Part shown: one piece after another, positions 8,672 through 18,249 of the stretch
Position numbering within the stretch: the stretch's first letter is position 1
Layout: every line of letters starts with the position of its first letter
Source: Promethearchaeota archaeon
GTDB taxonomy: Archaea; Asgardarchaeota; Lokiarchaeia; Sigyniarchaeales; SOKP01
Reading direction: 5' to 3'
NCBI GenBank assembly: GCA_016839555.1
Contig: JAEOUA010000011.1
Coordinates: 62,001 to 126,000, forward strand
Length of the DNA: 64,000 nucleotides
Program-made: the position numbers and the translations under genes
Notes under the pieces: generated by a model
What the model saw: the letters and a program-made list of their open reading frames with translations, nothing else
Told to the model about the DNA's origin: nothing
Databases searched by the model: none

Positions 8672-9865
8672 ATGAATTCAAAAGAGCTTGTTAAAGCAGC
8701 ACTTTATTTTAATAAACCTGAAAGAGTTCCTCTCTTCTATGATGTAAGAGGTGATATTTGCCCTTTATTAACTCAATATTCAGAAGATTGGACCCCCGGA
8801 TGGAATGAAGGTGAAGAAAATCTATTTCCTCATGTACGAGTGGGCTATAATTGGGATAAGCCTCCTTGGGCAAAAAAAAACCCTGAATATGAGGATAATA
8901 AATGGAAATCCATCCCTCATGAAGAAATAGATGAATGGGGATGTATTTGGAATTTAAGAGGTAACGATAAGAATATGGGGCATCCTGGAAGGGCGCCTAT
9001 AAATGATTGGAAAGAATATGACGAGTTTATCGAAATATATAATCCAGATCCAATGGATAAAAGCCGTTATGACTTTGCGTTAGAATTAAAAAAATCATTT
9101 GGCAAAGATCGATATAGAATGGTCGTTATTGCTGATTTTGGTCCTTTTCAGAGAGCTTCAACTATTCGGGGATTTTCTAAGTTCCTAATAGACCATAGAA
9201 AGAATCCAGAAATGGTAAAGAGATCATTACAAAGAGAAACTGAGTGGCATGTTCAAGCAATGAAAGCTTGCTACAAATATGGGCTAGAGCCCCACGGTTT
9301 TTGGATTGTAGATGACTTAGGAGAGCAAACAGGTCCATTTTTCAGTCCAAAAATATTCAAGCAATTCTATAAAGACGTATATAAAACATTATGCGATGAG
9401 GCTCATCAATTAGGTGCGGAAGTACATTTACATTGCTGCGGAAAGGTAGATCTTCTATTACCATCATTAATAGAATGGGGATTAGACGCTATTGAGTTTG
9501 ACAGTCCCAGAATGAGTGGGTATCCAGATCTAAGAAAGTTTAGAGGCAAAATAATGTTTTGGGGATGCGTGAATATACAATCCATTTATACCAAAGGAAC
9601 GCCCGAGGAAGTAGAAAGGGAAGTCTGGCACATGGTTCGCAATCTTGGAACCAAGGATGGAGGATTTGGAGCCTATTTTTATCCTACTCCCACTGATCTA
9701 AATACGCCTAAGATAAATATTAAAGCGTTTCAAAAAGGTCTTAAAAACTATGGAGATTATTCTAAAATACCAGAAGAGTGGTGGGAATATCCTTTGCCAG
9801 ATGGATGGGATGATTTTACCGTGCCTTTACTTCCTCCCACACCATTATTAAGCAAAAAAAATTGA
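8672..9865 (+). CDS. URO-D superfamily protein (MtaA/CmuA-like), second of a tandem pair
   Basis: The 397-residue paralogue of the preceding gene shares its landmarks: ELVKAALYFNKPERVPLFYD at the start, IVDDLGEQTGPFFSP, the metal-site HLHCCGKVD, LDAIEFDSPRMSGY and VNIQSIYTKGTPEEV. The zinc ligands used by corrinoid-dependent methyltransferases of this superfamily (His-x-Cys) are kept. It also has an extra Trp- and Pro-rich tail. The 117-bp gap is AT-rich and contains a 12-bp palindrome (8645-8656) just before the start, so this gene may have its own promoter. The pair probably arose by duplication and may act on related substrates or as a heterodimer (inference). Confidence 0.87.
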   Translation: MNSKELVKAALYFNKPERVPLFYDVRGDICPLLTQYSEDWTPGWNEGEENLFPHVRVGYNWDKPPWAKKNPEYEDNKWKSIPHEEIDEWGCIWNLRGNDKNMGHPGRAPINDWKEYDEFIEIYNPDPMDKSRYDFALELKKSFGKDRYRMVVIADFGPFQRASTIRGFSKFLIDHRKNPEMVKRSLQRETEWHVQAMKACYKYGLEPHGFWIVDDLGEQTGPFFSPKIFKQFYKDVYKTLCDEAHQLGAEVHLHCCGKVDLLLPSLIEWGLDAIEFDSPRMSGYPDLRKFRGKIMFWGCVNIQSIYTKGTPEEVEREVWHMVRNLGTKDGGFGAYFYPTPTDLNTPKINIKAFQKGLKNYGDYSKIPEEWWEYPLPDGWDDFTVPLLPPTPLLSKKN

Positions 9866-9959
9866 TTGACATTATATTTTGGGGATATATTCTAATTAAT
9901 CAAATTTCATAGGAGATATAAATAAATCAAATGGAAAAACACAAAAAAGGGTTGAAAAA

Positions 9960-10574
9960 ATGAATAAAACTATAAAGGGAATACCAATATATCTTATATT
10001 TGCGATATTAGCGAATATTTTCTATTATGGTTTTTTAATACCAGCTGCATTTTTATATCCTGGATATTCACCCTTTCTATACACAGTTTCCGCATTAGGA
10101 AATACCGAGAAAAATCCTAATGCTTGGTTTCTTTTCAGTATTTCATTGATTTTGATTGGAATCGTATTAGTTCCATATTTTTTTGACATGAAAAAATGGT
10201 ATGAGACTCAACCAAATTTCAAAAAATTCATAATAGCTATTCAAATAATCGGATATTTCAATAGTTTCTCTTTGATAATGATAGCAATTTTTCCAACCAA
10301 TACAGCTTCTGACTTACATAGCTTTTGGAGCATAATGAATTTCTTTTGTATAGAATTGATAATAATACTCGTTGTTATCGGCTTAAGAAAGCATCCCTCT
10401 TATTGGAAGCGTATTTCTATAATTGCAGCGGTGGATTTTGTGCTTTGCGCAACATATCTTACCTTACTTCGAGTTTATAGAGCAATTGCGACCATATTTG
10501 AATGGTTAACTTTCATATTCGCTTTAGGCATTATATTATTAATTGCTATAAACATGTATAAAAAAGGATTATAA
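9960..10574 (+). CDS. Six-TM membrane protein, DUF998-like
   Basis: This 204-residue protein has about six hydrophobic helices. The first loop contains YTVSALGNTEKNPNAWFLF, which matches the S-x-L-G...P....F pattern of DUF998-type membrane proteins. The function of that family is unknown. An AGGAG lies at 9911-9915. A 10-codon reading frame (9931-9963) ends in an ATGA overlap with this start, so translation may be coupled to a tiny leader. It lies about 95 bp after the second URO-D gene on the same strand and may share its transcript. Confidence 0.72.
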   Translation: MNKTIKGIPIYLIFAILANIFYYGFLIPAAFLYPGYSPFLYTVSALGNTEKNPNAWFLFSISLILIGIVLVPYFFDMKKWYETQPNFKKFIIAIQIIGYFNSFSLIMIAIFPTNTASDLHSFWSIMNFFCIELIIILVVIGLRKHPSYWKRISIIAAVDFVLCATYLTLLRVYRAIATIFEWLTFIFALGIILLIAINMYKKGL

Positions 10575-10869
10575 GACTAAGCTTTTTTTTCTTCAAGTTT
10601 AGTGGAATTATGTAGATTTCAATAAATCTCAATGAATCAAAGTTTTGAAATAACAACTAATTTTATTTAAAATTTTTTTAAAAATTAACATATTTTTGGA
10701 TATCTGGTTTTCTAAATAAACCATTGTCTTTTAATTTAAAAATATTGTTTCAATAATAAGGGTTTGGTTGATCTCACCAACTTAGTTATTGGTTTCATAT
10801 TATAATAATGAAATCTTGGTTGAATAAATTTTTTTTTATGGAAAAGAGATAATTAGACAAAAAACATTA

Positions 10870-12195
10870 TTATTTATACTTTTCATTTTTTCGACTGACA
10901 TTATACATTTCCATTAATAATAATCCATGATAGTAAGAAATAGAATCAAAAAATCCATCACCTTCGTTTATTCCTGCATATACTAACGCTAATTGAGCAT
11001 TTAAGGCAGCTTTTATGAGTAACTCCATTCCTTTATAGATTAAGTTTGGGCTCCACGTACCTTGATAAGGGTTCGCCCACCAGACAGGACATGAATGAAG
11101 AGCTCTATCATAAAACCATCGTGCTGCTTTGTAATGATTTTCCACTTTCCAATTTTGCGTTAAATCAAGGTTATCTGCTAAATTCATTAATTTGTTTAGA
11201 CTTTTCATGGCTTTCCAATAAAATACATGAATATCATTTTCTGGGTGTTTCCATAAGGGATAATAAACATTGCATTCTAAATCTTTAGATGAGGTGCTCC
11301 AACTTGAGGATATGGGAATAATTTTTTCCTCTGCTATAGGAAAGTAATTTTCCAAATTGGACATAAATTCAATTTCTATAGAATCAAGCTCTAGCCTATC
11401 ATTCTCAAGCTCATTACTATTAATTTGATTATGAGGCTCAAAATTAGGTGAAATATTATTAATTACTCCTTCTTGAATTAGATCTAAGGCTTTTCCAATG
11501 AATGTTTTTTCATAATTCTTTATATGCCACCCAAAAGTCTCTCCGTCCATTGCTGTTATAATATACGTATCATTTTTGTTCTTATCTTTCTCATTTTTAT
11601 GCAGGAGTCCTATTTCAATCAAAAATTTTTTTGCTGTTATTTTTTTGAAAGAAATTTTGTTACTTAAGATATCATCCCGAAAAAATAATTTCAAACCATG
11701 TGGAGAGGTATAGATTTTATCATAAAACCATGATTTAGGACATGCGATACCACTCATAATTAACCATTGATATCCTAATTCTCTAACGATTTTTCCCACA
11801 TTTGGAGATATGGCTAATTCAGGAGGAAAAAATCCTGTTTTTTTCCAATGATCTCCAAATACCATCCGATTTAGTTCTTCATTTAATTGAATTTGATGTA
11901 AGATTTCTTTTTCAGGGATTAAAGGTAAAATGGGATGAAATTTTGCAGTTCCTAAGATCTCAACTTTGTTTTCCGAATTCAAGTTTTGTAATAGTTCAAT
12001 TGTATCAGACATACCATATTCATTAAGTAGTTCAATAAGGACGCCATTTATATTTATACTGAATTTGGCGTTATCATATTTTTCTATTACTTCAAATAAT
12101 GGTTTATAACATTCACGATTGATTTTTCTTAATACTTCAACTTCTTGAGTGGGTGGTTGATATAAATGGAGTAAGGGAGCCCAATAAGTGGTCAT
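10870..12195 (-). CDS. Glycoside hydrolase family 57 protein
   Basis: The 441-residue protein has the conserved regions of GH57 enzymes (alpha-amylase, amylopullulanase, branching enzyme). HLYQPP near residue 10 corresponds to motif 1 (usually HxHQP, with the second His changed to Tyr). GTAKFHPILPL lies near 82-92. GFFPPELAIS near 121-130 gives the nucleophile candidate Glu126. ITAMDGETFGWH near 213-224 gives the acid/base candidate Asp217. The Trp-rich C-terminal region (WKHPENDIHVFYWKAM, CPVWWANPYQGTW) also fits the family. No signal peptide is present, so it should act on cytoplasmic alpha-glucan. It is divergent from the AbrB-like gene. The exact bond specificity cannot be read from sequence. 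Confidence 0.88.
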   Translation of the reverse strand: MTTYWAPLLHLYQPPTQEVEVLRKINRECYKPLFEVIEKYDNAKFSININGVLIELLNEYGMSDTIELLQNLNSENKVEILGTAKFHPILPLIPEKEILHQIQLNEELNRMVFGDHWKKTGFFPPELAISPNVGKIVRELGYQWLIMSGIACPKSWFYDKIYTSPHGLKLFFRDDILSNKISFKKITAKKFLIEIGLLHKNEKDKNKNDTYIITAMDGETFGWHIKNYEKTFIGKALDLIQEGVINNISPNFEPHNQINSNELENDRLELDSIEIEFMSNLENYFPIAEEKIIPISSSWSTSSKDLECNVYYPLWKHPENDIHVFYWKAMKSLNKLMNLADNLDLTQNWKVENHYKAARWFYDRALHSCPVWWANPYQGTWSPNLIYKGMELLIKAALNAQLALVYAGINEGDGFFDSISYYHGLLLMEMYNVSRKNEKYK

Positions 12196-12349
12196 AGTAA
12201 TTTCTATTAATTCTTTTAATTTTCTATTATAATTGTTTCTAAATTTTCTATTTAGAAAATATATTTTTTAAGTATTTCAAAGAATCATAGATTTTAAATA
12301 TATTCGCGCATATTAAAAACTCAATTAATTAAAAAGGGGAATAAACAAT

Positions 12350-12811
12350 ATGCCTCAGATTGTAAAAGGGGGAAAATATGTTTTTGGGTGGTCAAAAGTA
12401 AATGAACAAGGCAGAATTATGATACCAAAAGAGTCTATGGAAGAATACAATTATTTTGAAGGTCAAAAAGTATTTTTAATGCCTGGAAGTAAGAAATCAG
12501 GAGGGTTTGGAATAACCACCTATGAAAAATTAAATGAGTCCAAATTAAGCTCCATTTTGAAAAACAATCCTGATTTGGCTCAATTCAAATTAGAGAAAGG
12601 AAAAATAAAAGAAATCAAAGGAAAAACTTTTTGTTGGGAAAAAATTCAAAATAATAACATTAAAATGTCTGAGAATGCTTTAAAGGTATTTGGAATTAAT
12701 CCGGGAAATTTTTTACTCGCAGTAAGAGGGAGTAATTTATCGCTAGGATTTATATCAAAAGGTCCAATTTATGAAGAGGCTAAAAAACATCCAGAAATTC
12801 CAATTTTTTAA
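12350..12811 (+). CDS. AbrB/SpoVT-like swapped-hairpin protein with two repeats
   Basis: A 153-residue protein. The first third (KVNEQGRIMIPKESMEEY followed by FEGQKVFLMPGS) matches the swapped-hairpin AbrB DNA-binding fold, in which a GRI-x-IPK core and a short helix are followed by a G-x-x-V strand. The last third (NNIKMSENALKVFGINPGNFLLAVRG) repeats the pattern more loosely, so the protein may fold as an intramolecular pair. AbrB-fold proteins are transition-state or antitoxin-type regulators, and are common in archaea as standalone DNA binders. AAAAGGGGAA upstream is a likely ribosome-binding site. No toxin gene is adjacent. Target unknown. Confidence 0.7.
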   Translation: MPQIVKGGKYVFGWSKVNEQGRIMIPKESMEEYNYFEGQKVFLMPGSKKSGGFGITTYEKLNESKLSSILKNNPDLAQFKLEKGKIKEIKGKTFCWEKIQNNNIKMSENALKVFGINPGNFLLAVRGSNLSLGFISKGPIYEEAKKHPEIPIF

Positions 12812-12921
12812 GAATAATGGTTTGTTTCTAATTATCCCTTTTAAATATTAAAATATAAAAAATATAGATTTGAAATATTTTTTATATAAATTTTAAATAG
12901 TTTTTAATCTAATATTTTTCT

Positions 12922-14343
12922 ATGAATAAAAAAGAAAATAGAAAAATTGATACGAATTCTAAAGACCTTTTTGAAACGTCGTTAGGGACAAAAGTTGCTT
13001 ATGGTAATGGAGTTTTGGCAGATAATTTAGCGCTACAAAACTTTTCATATCTTGGATTCAGTTTTTATTTTGCAGTTGTAGGTTTACCCGTGATGCTCGT
13101 AAGTATTGGATACATCCTTTGGTCTATCTGGGATGCCATTAATGATCCATTAATAGGGGTTTTATCAGATCGGACAAGGACAAAATGGGGGCGCCGTAAA
13201 CCCTGGATCTATATCTCAATTGTTCCCCTATGTCTGACAATTATTTTTATTTGGGCTCCACCACAGGGTAATATACTTATTACTTTTGTGTATTTTATAA
13301 TTATGTTGATTTTGTTTGATCTGTTTAATACTATGTATACTGTTAATTTCAATTCTCTTTGGCCTGAAATGTTTCTTACTGTCGAAGAGAGAAGTGCTTT
13401 AGGCGTATCGCGAAGCATATTTATGATCATAGGACTGGCAATTGCGTTTTTATTACCTGAATTTATTATAGAGGATATACCTAATAGATATAATCTTCCA
13501 AATACCCCTTATCAATACTTACTTAATGGAATTATTGCATCAATTATTATTCTAATTACGGTTCTGATCATGTTAAAATTTGGCGCGTTTGAGCGCAAAG
13601 AATTTTCGAAAGATGTATATACTACTCCTTCTTGGAAAAATGCTTTTAAAATCACGCTAAAAAATAAATTATTTGTACTATATTGTATTGTTGCGCTTGC
13701 TATCTATATCGTGTATAGTATACTTCCTCCGATGCTTCCGTTTTATGCAGAATACGTAATTGGGATGCAAGAACCTGGACTTCTCTTATTCCTTGGTCTT
13801 TTGGTGGGAGCCATTTCTACTCCATTATGGATGCATTTACGTGAAAAATTAGGGGTAAGAAAATCATTTTTTATTGCATTAACATATTGGGCTGCCTTTT
13901 TTCTCATCTTTTTATTCGCATTCAATGAAATTCTGGCTTATATTATTGTATCTTTTATGGGTGTGGGGTTAGGAGGTTCTCTTTATCTTTATGATCAAGG
14001 AATTGCTGAAATTATAGATGATGATGAAGTTCACTCTGGTATGGAAGTACGTCGTGAAGGAGCCTATTATGGAGTAATCTCACTTTTCAATAGATTTTCA
14101 AATGCCATCAATGCATTAGTAATAGGTTTAGTTTTTACGGGTGTAGGTTGGGCTGAATATGTACCAAAAGAAGATGTTAATGTGATTTTTGGACTTCAAT
14201 TTTTAGTATGTATTTGGCCTATAATCATAATTGTTATAGCATTAATTATGTTATATTTATGGCCACTTCATGGAAAGAGGCTTGAAGAAAACCAAAAATT
14301 ATTGGATAAATTACATAAACAAAAACGAAGTAAAATTCGTTAA
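12922..14343 (+). CDS. GPH-family sugar/cation symporter (MFS type)
   Basis: The 473-residue protein has about 12 membrane helices in two sets of six. It carries the glycoside-pentoside-hexuronide symporter loop SDRTRTKWGRRKPWI between helices 2 and 3, and NDPLIGVLSD before it. It probably imports a sugar or related carboxylate with a cation. The central loop with DDDEVHSGMEVRREGAYYG is a second family landmark. The gene is intact, unlike the copy at 2516-3864. The SDR gene starts 16 bases after its stop, and the hydrolase follows, suggesting uptake and processing of one kind of substrate. Confidence 0.9.
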   Translation: MNKKENRKIDTNSKDLFETSLGTKVAYGNGVLADNLALQNFSYLGFSFYFAVVGLPVMLVSIGYILWSIWDAINDPLIGVLSDRTRTKWGRRKPWIYISIVPLCLTIIFIWAPPQGNILITFVYFIIMLILFDLFNTMYTVNFNSLWPEMFLTVEERSALGVSRSIFMIIGLAIAFLLPEFIIEDIPNRYNLPNTPYQYLLNGIIASIIILITVLIMLKFGAFERKEFSKDVYTTPSWKNAFKITLKNKLFVLYCIVALAIYIVYSILPPMLPFYAEYVIGMQEPGLLLFLGLLVGAISTPLWMHLREKLGVRKSFFIALTYWAAFFLIFLFAFNEILAYIIVSFMGVGLGGSLYLYDQGIAEIIDDDEVHSGMEVRREGAYYGVISLFNRFSNAINALVIGLVFTGVGWAEYVPKEDVNVIFGLQFLVCIWPIIIIVIALIMLYLWPLHGKRLEENQKLLDKLHKQKRSKIR

Positions 14344-14359
14344 TATTAAATTAAGTATT

Positions 14360-15193
14360 ATGAAAAAAAGTAAAGTTCTATATGAGGGAGATCCAGGATT
14401 AGCATTAATTACTGGGGCTGCTGGAGGTATCGGATCTTCATTTGCAGAAAAATTGGCTGGAGAAGGCTTTGATCTTATTTTAGTTGATATGAGAGAGAAT
14501 GCTTTACTTGAAATTGCCGAAAAAATAAAGAAGGAGAAAGGGATTAAAGTAGAAACTATAGTTGCTAATTTATCAATAAAAGAAGATATTTTAGCTGTAG
14601 AAAGACGTATCAAACAATTAAAAAATTTAACAATGTTGATTAATAACGCAGGATTTGGCATTAAGGATGGCTATTTAGCAACAACTCCAATTGAAAAACA
14701 ATTGGAAATGATTAATGTCCACAATATTGCCCCTACGAGGTTTATTGTCGCAGCATTACCCAATATGATGGAAAATAATCGAGGGGATATAATAAATGTA
14801 TCCTCCTTATTAGCAAGAATTCCTTTAATGGGCAATGCATTGTATTGTGCGACAAAATCATATTTAGTAAAGCTGACTGAAACTTTACATTTGGAAATAT
14901 ATGACACAAAATTACGAGTTCAGGTTTTATTACCGGGCTTCGTCCGAACAGGTTTTCACGAAGCTATGGGTGATGATATGTCTACTGGGGAATGGGATAA
15001 ATATCCCTGGATGGATCCTGAAGAAGTTGTAGAAGAATCCATAGATGGACTACTGAAGGGAAAAGTAATATGCCTTCCTGGAAAAAAAACTAGGCATTTT
15101 TGGTGGAAAATTCGATTAGTCCCTCGAAAATTGAGGTACAAAATGTCTATTAAACAATCAAAAAAATCGATGGAGAGTGTGAAAAAAGGTTAA
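14360..15193 (+). CDS. Short-chain dehydrogenase/reductase (SDR)
   Basis: A classical SDR of 277 residues: the nucleotide-binding TGAAGGIG at 18-25, LVDMRE after the second strand, LINNAGFG (NNAG motif), the catalytic Ser in VSSLLAR, and YCATK (YxxxK). The Asp after the second strand (VDMR) is often seen in NAD-preferring members. I chose the ATG at 14360. The in-frame TTG upstream would overlap the transporter gene and add a non-homologous leader. The stop is 3 bases before the CocE-like gene, so they are co-translated. Substrate unknown. The family resembles the acyl-lipid or 3-oxo reductases of the DltE/YqjQ group, but that is a guess. Confidence 0.9.
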   Translation: MKKSKVLYEGDPGLALITGAAGGIGSSFAEKLAGEGFDLILVDMRENALLEIAEKIKKEKGIKVETIVANLSIKEDILAVERRIKQLKNLTMLINNAGFGIKDGYLATTPIEKQLEMINVHNIAPTRFIVAALPNMMENNRGDIINVSSLLARIPLMGNALYCATKSYLVKLTETLHLEIYDTKLRVQVLLPGFVRTGFHEAMGDDMSTGEWDKYPWMDPEEVVEESIDGLLKGKVICLPGKKTRHFWWKIRLVPRKLRYKMSIKQSKKSMESVKKG

Positions 15194-15196
15194 AAG

Positions 15197-17221
15197 ATGA
15201 AGATCGTAAAAATGATTAAGTTTTTTTTCAAAAAACTTGAATTGGCTTATTTATTATTCTTAAGAGGCAAAAAGAATATAAAAATTCCCCTTGCTGATGG
15301 TATAAACTTATATGCTGATGTATTTCGTCCTAATGGGAGGGGGCCTTGGCCTGCTATTATTACTGCTGTTCCCTACCATAAAGATGATGTGGCTGGCGCT
15401 GAATCTATTTTCGAAACTTATGATTATCTTAAAGCTAAGTATGTAATTGTATTGATTGATTTGCGTGGTCATGGCTCTTCCGAGGGTATAACAGAAGAGC
15501 CCCTTGATTGTTTGAAAGAAGATGATTTATACGAATTAGTGGAATGGTGTGCCAAACAAAAATGGTCTAATGGAAAAGTTGGAATGAAAGGTGAATCATA
15601 TGGGGGGATGACAGCATTACAGGCTGCTACCACTAATCCACCAAGTTTAAAGGCAATTTTTGACTTTATGGCTCCAGCATTTTTTTATAAAAATCTTGCA
15701 TTTCTGGGAGGATCACTAAATATGATTGGGATGTGTGGTGCGTGGTTAGGATTTATGAATTTAATAACTCTATTTCCTCCCCTTTACATAAAAAATCGCC
15801 CAGATTGGAAAGAATTATGGAATAAGCATCTTGATTCATATTTGCCCTATCTAATAAAACCGTCGGATCATATTACTTATGATGAATATTGGAAAACCCT
15901 TGATATTCCCGTGGAAAAAATCACCATTCCTACATTAATTATGGAGGGTTGGTGGGATTTTGCTCGAGATGATGGATTTCAGATTTATCAGAAAGTTAAA
16001 GGTCCTAAGAAATTATGTATTGGTCCTTGGGTCCATATTTTTCCAAGTCTTCAACCTTTAGAGCAAATTGATGAAGTTGAGTATGGAATCTCTTGGTTTA
16101 ACTACTGGTTAAAAGGAAAAGAAAACCAATTTTTGAAGGAACCGGCATTATCTTTATATTTAATGGGGGCAGACGAATGGACTTATGCGGATGAATGGCC
16201 CCCAAAAAACACTCAAGAAAAAGTATATTATCTAGAGAAGGACGGGAAATTGACTAATAAACCTGAAGATATAGAGGCAAAAGTTGAATATCAACATATT
16301 CCTGAAGTAGGTATTAATTCTGGCTATATGATTGTGTATCCGTTGGGATTGGATTATCCTAAAGATCAATCACAAGATGATGCAAAATCATTAACTTTTG
16401 ATAGTTTAGCCTTGAATGAACCTTTACAAATTGTTGGTGCCCCTCAAATAAATTTGACTCTCTCAACAGATATGCCTGATGCAGCAATTACCGCTAAATT
16501 ATGCGACTTAGCCCCTAATGGTTCATCCACTTTAATTTCCACTGCTTCTCGTAGATTAAGCTTTCGAAAAAGCTATTCAAACCCAACCTTACCGGAAGCT
16601 GGAAAAATTTATGAGATGGAAATGGAATTTTTTAATACGGACTATCTTATTAAATCGGGAAATAAATTACGCCTTTCTATTGCTTTAAGTGATTTTCCAC
16701 GAATCTTTCCATTGCCTTACACAGGCAAAATTACTCTACATTTTGGAAAGGATTATCTACAAAAATTGTCATTAAAATTAATAAAGCCTAATAATAAGAA
16801 AACTGGTCAAAAACCTGAATTTAACCCACCAGACTTATCCTTTATGGAATATCTTATGAAAGGACAAAAAGAACCAATTATGGAATTAAAATATTCACAA
16901 AATCCAGAAACAAATGAAATAAACGTTCATGGGGAGACAGAATATGAATTCCCTCTGCAATATTTAAAATTACCATTTATTCTCAACAGTTCCTATGATG
17001 CATCAATTATAGCTGGGAAACCAGACACCGCTAAAGTAGAAGCCAATGGGTTTGCTAACTTTGAATTAGAAGGTAATTATTATAAAATTTCCACCAAACA
17101 ATTAGTTTCACAGGAAAAAGTTGAAATATGGGCTAAAATATTAGAAAATAATAATATTTATTTTGAGAAAGATTTTGAAAAACAGTTGAATTGGGTTAGC
17201 CTAGGTACAGAAGAAACTTAA
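15197..17221 (+). CDS. CocE/NonD-family serine hydrolase (Xaa-Pro dipeptidyl-peptidase type)
   Basis: The 674-residue protein has an N-terminal hydrophobic stretch, then an alpha/beta-hydrolase domain opening with KIPLADGINLYADVFRP. LIDLRGHGSSEG precedes the nucleophile elbow GESYGG (Ser134). The acid lies in EGWWDFARDDG and the His in GPWVH, which is the usual CocE triad layout. The C-terminal half (from about residue 420) is the beta-rich PepX_C jelly-roll. Family members cleave esters or N-terminal dipeptides. Residues 5-22 are hydrophobic but basic-rich, so this could be a weak membrane anchor. It lies directly after the SDR and transporter genes. Substrate not evident. Confidence 0.9.
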   Translation: MKIVKMIKFFFKKLELAYLLFLRGKKNIKIPLADGINLYADVFRPNGRGPWPAIITAVPYHKDDVAGAESIFETYDYLKAKYVIVLIDLRGHGSSEGITEEPLDCLKEDDLYELVEWCAKQKWSNGKVGMKGESYGGMTALQAATTNPPSLKAIFDFMAPAFFYKNLAFLGGSLNMIGMCGAWLGFMNLITLFPPLYIKNRPDWKELWNKHLDSYLPYLIKPSDHITYDEYWKTLDIPVEKITIPTLIMEGWWDFARDDGFQIYQKVKGPKKLCIGPWVHIFPSLQPLEQIDEVEYGISWFNYWLKGKENQFLKEPALSLYLMGADEWTYADEWPPKNTQEKVYYLEKDGKLTNKPEDIEAKVEYQHIPEVGINSGYMIVYPLGLDYPKDQSQDDAKSLTFDSLALNEPLQIVGAPQINLTLSTDMPDAAITAKLCDLAPNGSSTLISTASRRLSFRKSYSNPTLPEAGKIYEMEMEFFNTDYLIKSGNKLRLSIALSDFPRIFPLPYTGKITLHFGKDYLQKLSLKLIKPNNKKTGQKPEFNPPDLSFMEYLMKGQKEPIMELKYSQNPETNEINVHGETEYEFPLQYLKLPFILNSSYDASIIAGKPDTAKVEANGFANFELEGNYYKISTKQLVSQEKVEIWAKILENNNIYFEKDFEKQLNWVSLGTEET

Positions 17222-17423
17222 TCAAATTTTTTTGATGTTTTTTTTAGCCTAAATTTCAATATTCTAAGAAATAACAATGTATAATCATCATACTATATAA
17301 TCATTTTTTAATTTCAGTAAAATGATGAGATATTAAACTCCATTTTTATAGGGTTAATAGATTAAATAAAAATTTAAATAAAATACAATAGAATATTATA
17401 TTATATAAATTATAAATCTAAAA

Positions 17424-18161
17424 ATGAAAACAATGACATTGGAAGGTTTAACTCAATTAGATTTTCTTAATGGAATTTTCTCATTATTATTTATACTTAT
17501 TGTTATCATTATCGGAATTAAACTTATATCTGTTTACTTTAAATATCAGAAAATAGAGATGATTACAGTTGGTTTAGCTTGGATTTTTTTAAGTTCGGCA
17601 TGGTGGGGAATTATAATATTATTTTTAGGATATGTATTTTTTGATTATAGAATTGGAACGGTTCCTTACTTAATTATTGGGAATATATTTGTTCCAGTAG
17701 CTTTGGTTTGTTGGATATATTCATTTAGCAGTATGACATATCCTCAATATAAGAAAAGGATTGTTCTGATTTATTCTGCAATCTCTATTGTTTATGAAAT
17801 TTTTTTAATAATACTCTTAATTATTGATTATAGACTAATTGGGCACTTTGAGACGGAATTCTATTTAGTTTCTGAAATTTATCCCACAATTTATCAAATA
17901 TTTGCTGTTGCAACTGCCATCGTTACTGGTATTATCTTTACTAGGAAAGCTTTAGAATCTGAAAATGAAGAGATAAGATGGAAAGGCAGATTTTTATTAA
18001 CTGCATTTATCACTTTTACAATTGCAGCATTTGCGGAAGCGATTATTCTCTTAACCCCATTATTATTGGTAATAATGAGAATTATTTTAATATTTAGTAC
18101 TTTTGCATATTATCTAGGATTCTTTTTACCCAAATTCCTGTCTAAGTGGTTAATCTCTTAG
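17424..18161 (+). CDS. Seven-TM membrane protein of unknown function
   Basis: The 245-residue protein is almost entirely hydrophobic. Seven helices can be counted, with short charged loops (YFKYQK, YPQYKKR, SENEEIRWKGR) on one side. The arrangement resembles the 7-TM sensor modules found in front of signalling domains, but no signalling domain follows. A protein with similar topology is at 27514-28338. AT-rich sequence of about 200 bp before it gives room for its own promoter. No enzymatic motif is visible and I do not recognise the family. Confidence 0.65.
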   Translation: MKTMTLEGLTQLDFLNGIFSLLFILIVIIIGIKLISVYFKYQKIEMITVGLAWIFLSSAWWGIIILFLGYVFFDYRIGTVPYLIIGNIFVPVALVCWIYSFSSMTYPQYKKRIVLIYSAISIVYEIFLIILLIIDYRLIGHFETEFYLVSEIYPTIYQIFAVATAIVTGIIFTRKALESENEEIRWKGRFLLTAFITFTIAAFAEAIILLTPLLLVIMRIILIFSTFAYYLGFFLPKFLSKWLIS

Positions 18162-18249
18162 AAAAATTGATATATTTTTATCTGGTTAAGATAAAATTAA
18201 AAATTTAAATTTTTATTTTTTTTTTATAAAAATTATCGAAATTATAGGT

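Noticed and set aside
9931..9963. 10-codon frame (MEKHKKGLKK) ending in an ATGA overlap with the DUF998-like gene
   Set aside because: Could be a leader peptide but there is no regulatory structure or conserved content to support it.
10741..10810. Weak inverted repeat TTGGT..ACCAA between the DUF998-like and GH57 genes
   Set aside because: Only five base pairs with a long loop; not distinguishable from chance.
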